Source of the DNA: Lentisphaeria bacterium UBA1776
Lineage (GTDB): Bacteria > Verrucomicrobiota > Lentisphaeria > Victivallales > Victivallaceae
Length of the DNA stretch: 5,555 nt
Reading direction: 5' to 3'
NCBI GenBank assembly: GCA_002314605.1
Contig: DCGO01000138.1
Coordinates: 1 to 5,555, forward strand
Each line of letters starts with the position of its first letter. Position 1 is the stretch's first letter. Positions 3,971 to 5,555 of the stretch are shown here, piece by piece. The notes beneath the pieces were generated by a model. It was not told the DNA's origin. It was given only the letters and a program-made list of their open reading frames with translations, and did not search any database. The translations under genes were made by a program, and so were the position numbers.

Positions 3971-5555
3971 ATGAGTTTTTTGGCAAGTGACTGGTTTTTT
4001 ATTTTACTGCTGCTGATACCGGGGATCATTGCGCTGTATCTCGCAGCGGAGGTCCGCCGGAAGAGGATTCTGCAGCTTTTTTTCGGCGAACGGACCGGAA
4101 GGGAGGTCCCCGGAGGAGTGTCGGGGAGCAAACGGTTTGCACGGGGGATGCTGTTCCTTGCCGGCTGCGTGTGTCTGGTGACGGCGGCGGCGCGGCCGTG
4201 GTGGGGAACGCATCCGGTGCCGGCGGAGAGTTCCGGCAGGGACATTCTGTTTCTTTTTGATGTGTCAAAGAGCATGCGGTCCACGGATGTGGCGCCGTCG
4301 CGTCTGCGCCATGCACGTTATCTGGTCCGGGATCTGGCTGAGGCCAACCGGGGGGACCGTTTCGGACTCATTGCATTTGCGGGGACGGCATATCTGGAGT
4401 GTCCCCTGACAGGGGATCTCACAAGTTTTCTCCAGTATGTGGATGAACTGGACACGGACACCGTGCCCCTGGGGGGGACGAATCTTGAACGGGCGCTGGA
4501 TACGGCGGCAAAAGCGTTTCAGGCGGCGGAGGGAAATTTCCGGGCCATTGTTCTCATTACAGACGGCGATGAACTTGCCGGGGACAGTACCCGGGCGGTG
4601 GCGGCATTGAAAGCCAAACACATCCCCCTCTTCATCTTCGGACTGGGGGACCCGCAGGTGCCGGCGCTGGTGCCCATGCCGGACGGGACGCCCATGCGGG
4701 ACCGTCAGGGCGAACTGGTGCGTTCCAAACTCGGAGAGGAGAAACTCCGGGATCTGGCGCTGGCCACCGGAGGGATTTATGTGAGAAGCAGTGCGGCGGA
4801 AAGCGGTATTTCCGCCGTGGACCGGCGGATCAAAAGTCTGGCTCCGGCAGTCAGCAAGTCTGGTATCCGGAGCGTTCCGGTTGAGCGTTTTCCGTATTTT
4901 CTCGCGGCGGCGCTGGTTCTGTTTTTTTTGTACTTTCTGATTTCCGAGCGGAAGGCCGGCGTGGTCCTGGTTTTTCTCGCTCTCTCGTGGAACCTCGCTG
5001 CCGCTCCGGAAGAGCCGGCAAAGGAGCTGCCGAAACAGCCGCAGTCCGGAGTGCCGGTGCCGGAGGTCCGGTCCACGGACCCGGTGCAGCTTTACAATGA
5101 CGCCAGAAAGGCACAGACCGCTGCTGATCCACGGGCCACAGAATTGTACGGCAGGGCCATTCAGCTGGGCGAAAAAAGTCCTGGGGTCCGGGCCCGGAGT
5201 TTCTTCAACCTGGGGACCGGCATCCATCAGGCGGCGCGGACTGCCATTCAGGAGGGAAAGAAAACGCTGTACAGCCAGCAGCTGGATGCGGCTGGTCAGC
5301 AGCTTTCCAGGGCCGCACAGACCCTGAAGGAGGCGGAGCGCCTCTATATACAGGGGCTCGCCCAGGCGGACGAAGGGTTGAAACCCGGGGACAATCTGCA
5401 GAAACTTACCGATGACCGGAAGGAGGTGCAGGACCTGCTGAAAAAAATCGAGGAACTCAAGAAACAGCAGCAGCAGGCGCAGCAGAAGACCCAACAGGCC
5501 AAGAATCAGAATAAATCCGAAAAGAATCAACAGCAGAATCAGCAGAATCAGCAGA
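3971..5555 (+). CDS. VWA domain and TPR protein, BatB-BatC-like fusion (3' end outside window)
   Basis: The frame is open for 528 codons to the window edge. Residues 1-80 are a BatA/BatB-type N-terminus with membrane helices at about 8-25 and 58-74. The VWA domain (about 90-290) keeps the whole metal site: DVSKS at 97-101, Thr170 in GGTN, and Asp198 in TDGDE. A third helix (307-324) is followed by Arg-Lys, a second hydrophobic run (329-342) and Ala-Ala-Ala at 343-345, which looks like a signal peptide. Next come TPR-like helices (372-425, including FFNLG at 411-415), a charged coiled coil (about 474-500), and a Q/N/K-rich tail. Bat proteins are inner-membrane, periplasm-facing proteins tied in some bacteria to stress tolerance; their biochemical role is unsettled. 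The order matches separate BatB and BatC genes joined. No moxR, DUF58 or batA gene lies upstream; batD may follow beyond the window. Confidence 0.88.
   Translation, partial: MSFLASDWFFILLLLIPGIIALYLAAEVRRKRILQLFFGERTGREVPGGVSGSKRFARGMLFLAGCVCLVTAAARPWWGTHPVPAESSGRDILFLFDVSKSMRSTDVAPSRLRHARYLVRDLAEANRGDRFGLIAFAGTAYLECPLTGDLTSFLQYVDELDTDTVPLGGTNLERALDTAAKAFQAAEGNFRAIVLITDGDELAGDSTRAVAALKAKHIPLFIFGLGDPQVPALVPMPDGTPMRDRQGELVRSKLGEEKLRDLALATGGIYVRSSAAESGISAVDRRIKSLAPAVSKSGIRSVPVERFPYFLAAALVLFFLYFLISERKAGVVLVFLALSWNLAAAPEEPAKELPKQPQSGVPVPEVRSTDPVQLYNDARKAQTAADPRATELYGRAIQLGEKSPGVRARSFFNLGTGIHQAARTAIQEGKKTLYSQQLDAAGQQLSRAAQTLKEAERLYIQGLAQADEGLKPGDNLQKLTDDRKEVQDLLKKIEELKKQQQQAQQKTQQAKNQNKSEKNQQQNQQNQQ
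5531..5555 (+). repeat. CAGCAGAAT tandem repeat coding a Gln/Asn tail
   Basis: The 9-base unit CAGCAGAAT occurs at 5531-5539 and 5540-5548, and 7 bases of a third copy (5549-5555) reach the window edge. It encodes Gln-Gln-Asn in frame and belongs to a longer CAG/CAA/AAG-rich stretch beginning near 5460. The array continues outside the window, so its copy number is unknown. Confidence 0.8.

Noticed and set aside
4265..5530. 421-codon minus-strand ORF opposite the VWA-TPR gene, with a Leu-rich apparent membrane start
   Set aside because: It is the antisense of a gene with a complete VWA metal site. Its Leu-rich start is just the complement of CAG/AAG-rich codons in the Gln-rich tail, and there is no domain.

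Overview
This window looks like a bacterial chromosome segment. It is GC-rich in the genes, with AT-rich gaps ahead of some of them. My best guess is a member of the PVC superphylum, most likely a Lentisphaerae/Victivallis-like organism. That is inference only: it rests on the sigma factor, whose opening resembles the ECF-like sigma factors common in Planctomycetes and Lentisphaerae, and on a two-domain class II aldolase beside a Bat-type von Willebrand A protein. There is no rRNA, tRNA, mobile element or CRISPR array to anchor taxonomy.

Layout. Positions 1-193 hold no clear gene, only a possible tail of a plus-strand gene ending at 54 and a perfect 10-bp inverted repeat. A minus-strand gene (194-1357) encodes an exported protein with weak AlgX/AlgJ-like character. 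It is divergent, across a 150-bp AT-rich gap with candidate promoters for both directions, from a plus-strand ECF-like sigma factor (1508-2122). The sigma gene converges on a minus-strand class II (zinc, fuculose-phosphate type) aldolase (2311-3588). The 188-bp gap between them contains a post-stop stem-loop and a perfect 10-bp GC-rich hairpin. A 382-bp gap then separates the aldolase from a divergent plus-strand gene (from 3971, cut by the window end) that joins a BatB-like VWA domain to a BatC-like TPR region with a Q/N-rich tail.

How the genes relate. They do not form one operon; each is its own transcription unit, in the order minus, plus, minus, plus. The aldolase would act in cytosolic deoxysugar-phosphate breakdown. 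The VWA-TPR protein would sit in the inner membrane and probably begins a Bat operon continuing past the window. The sigma factor has no adjacent anti-sigma gene here, and its targets cannot be read from the sequence.

I found no convincing undescribed system. The most informative observations are: the second half of the aldolase is a decayed copy that has lost every zinc ligand and the catalytic Glu; the VWA and TPR modules are fused through what looks like a relict signal peptide; the aldolase promoter carries a candidate operator; and a small ORF with a good ribosome binding site overlaps the VWA start codon as ATGA.
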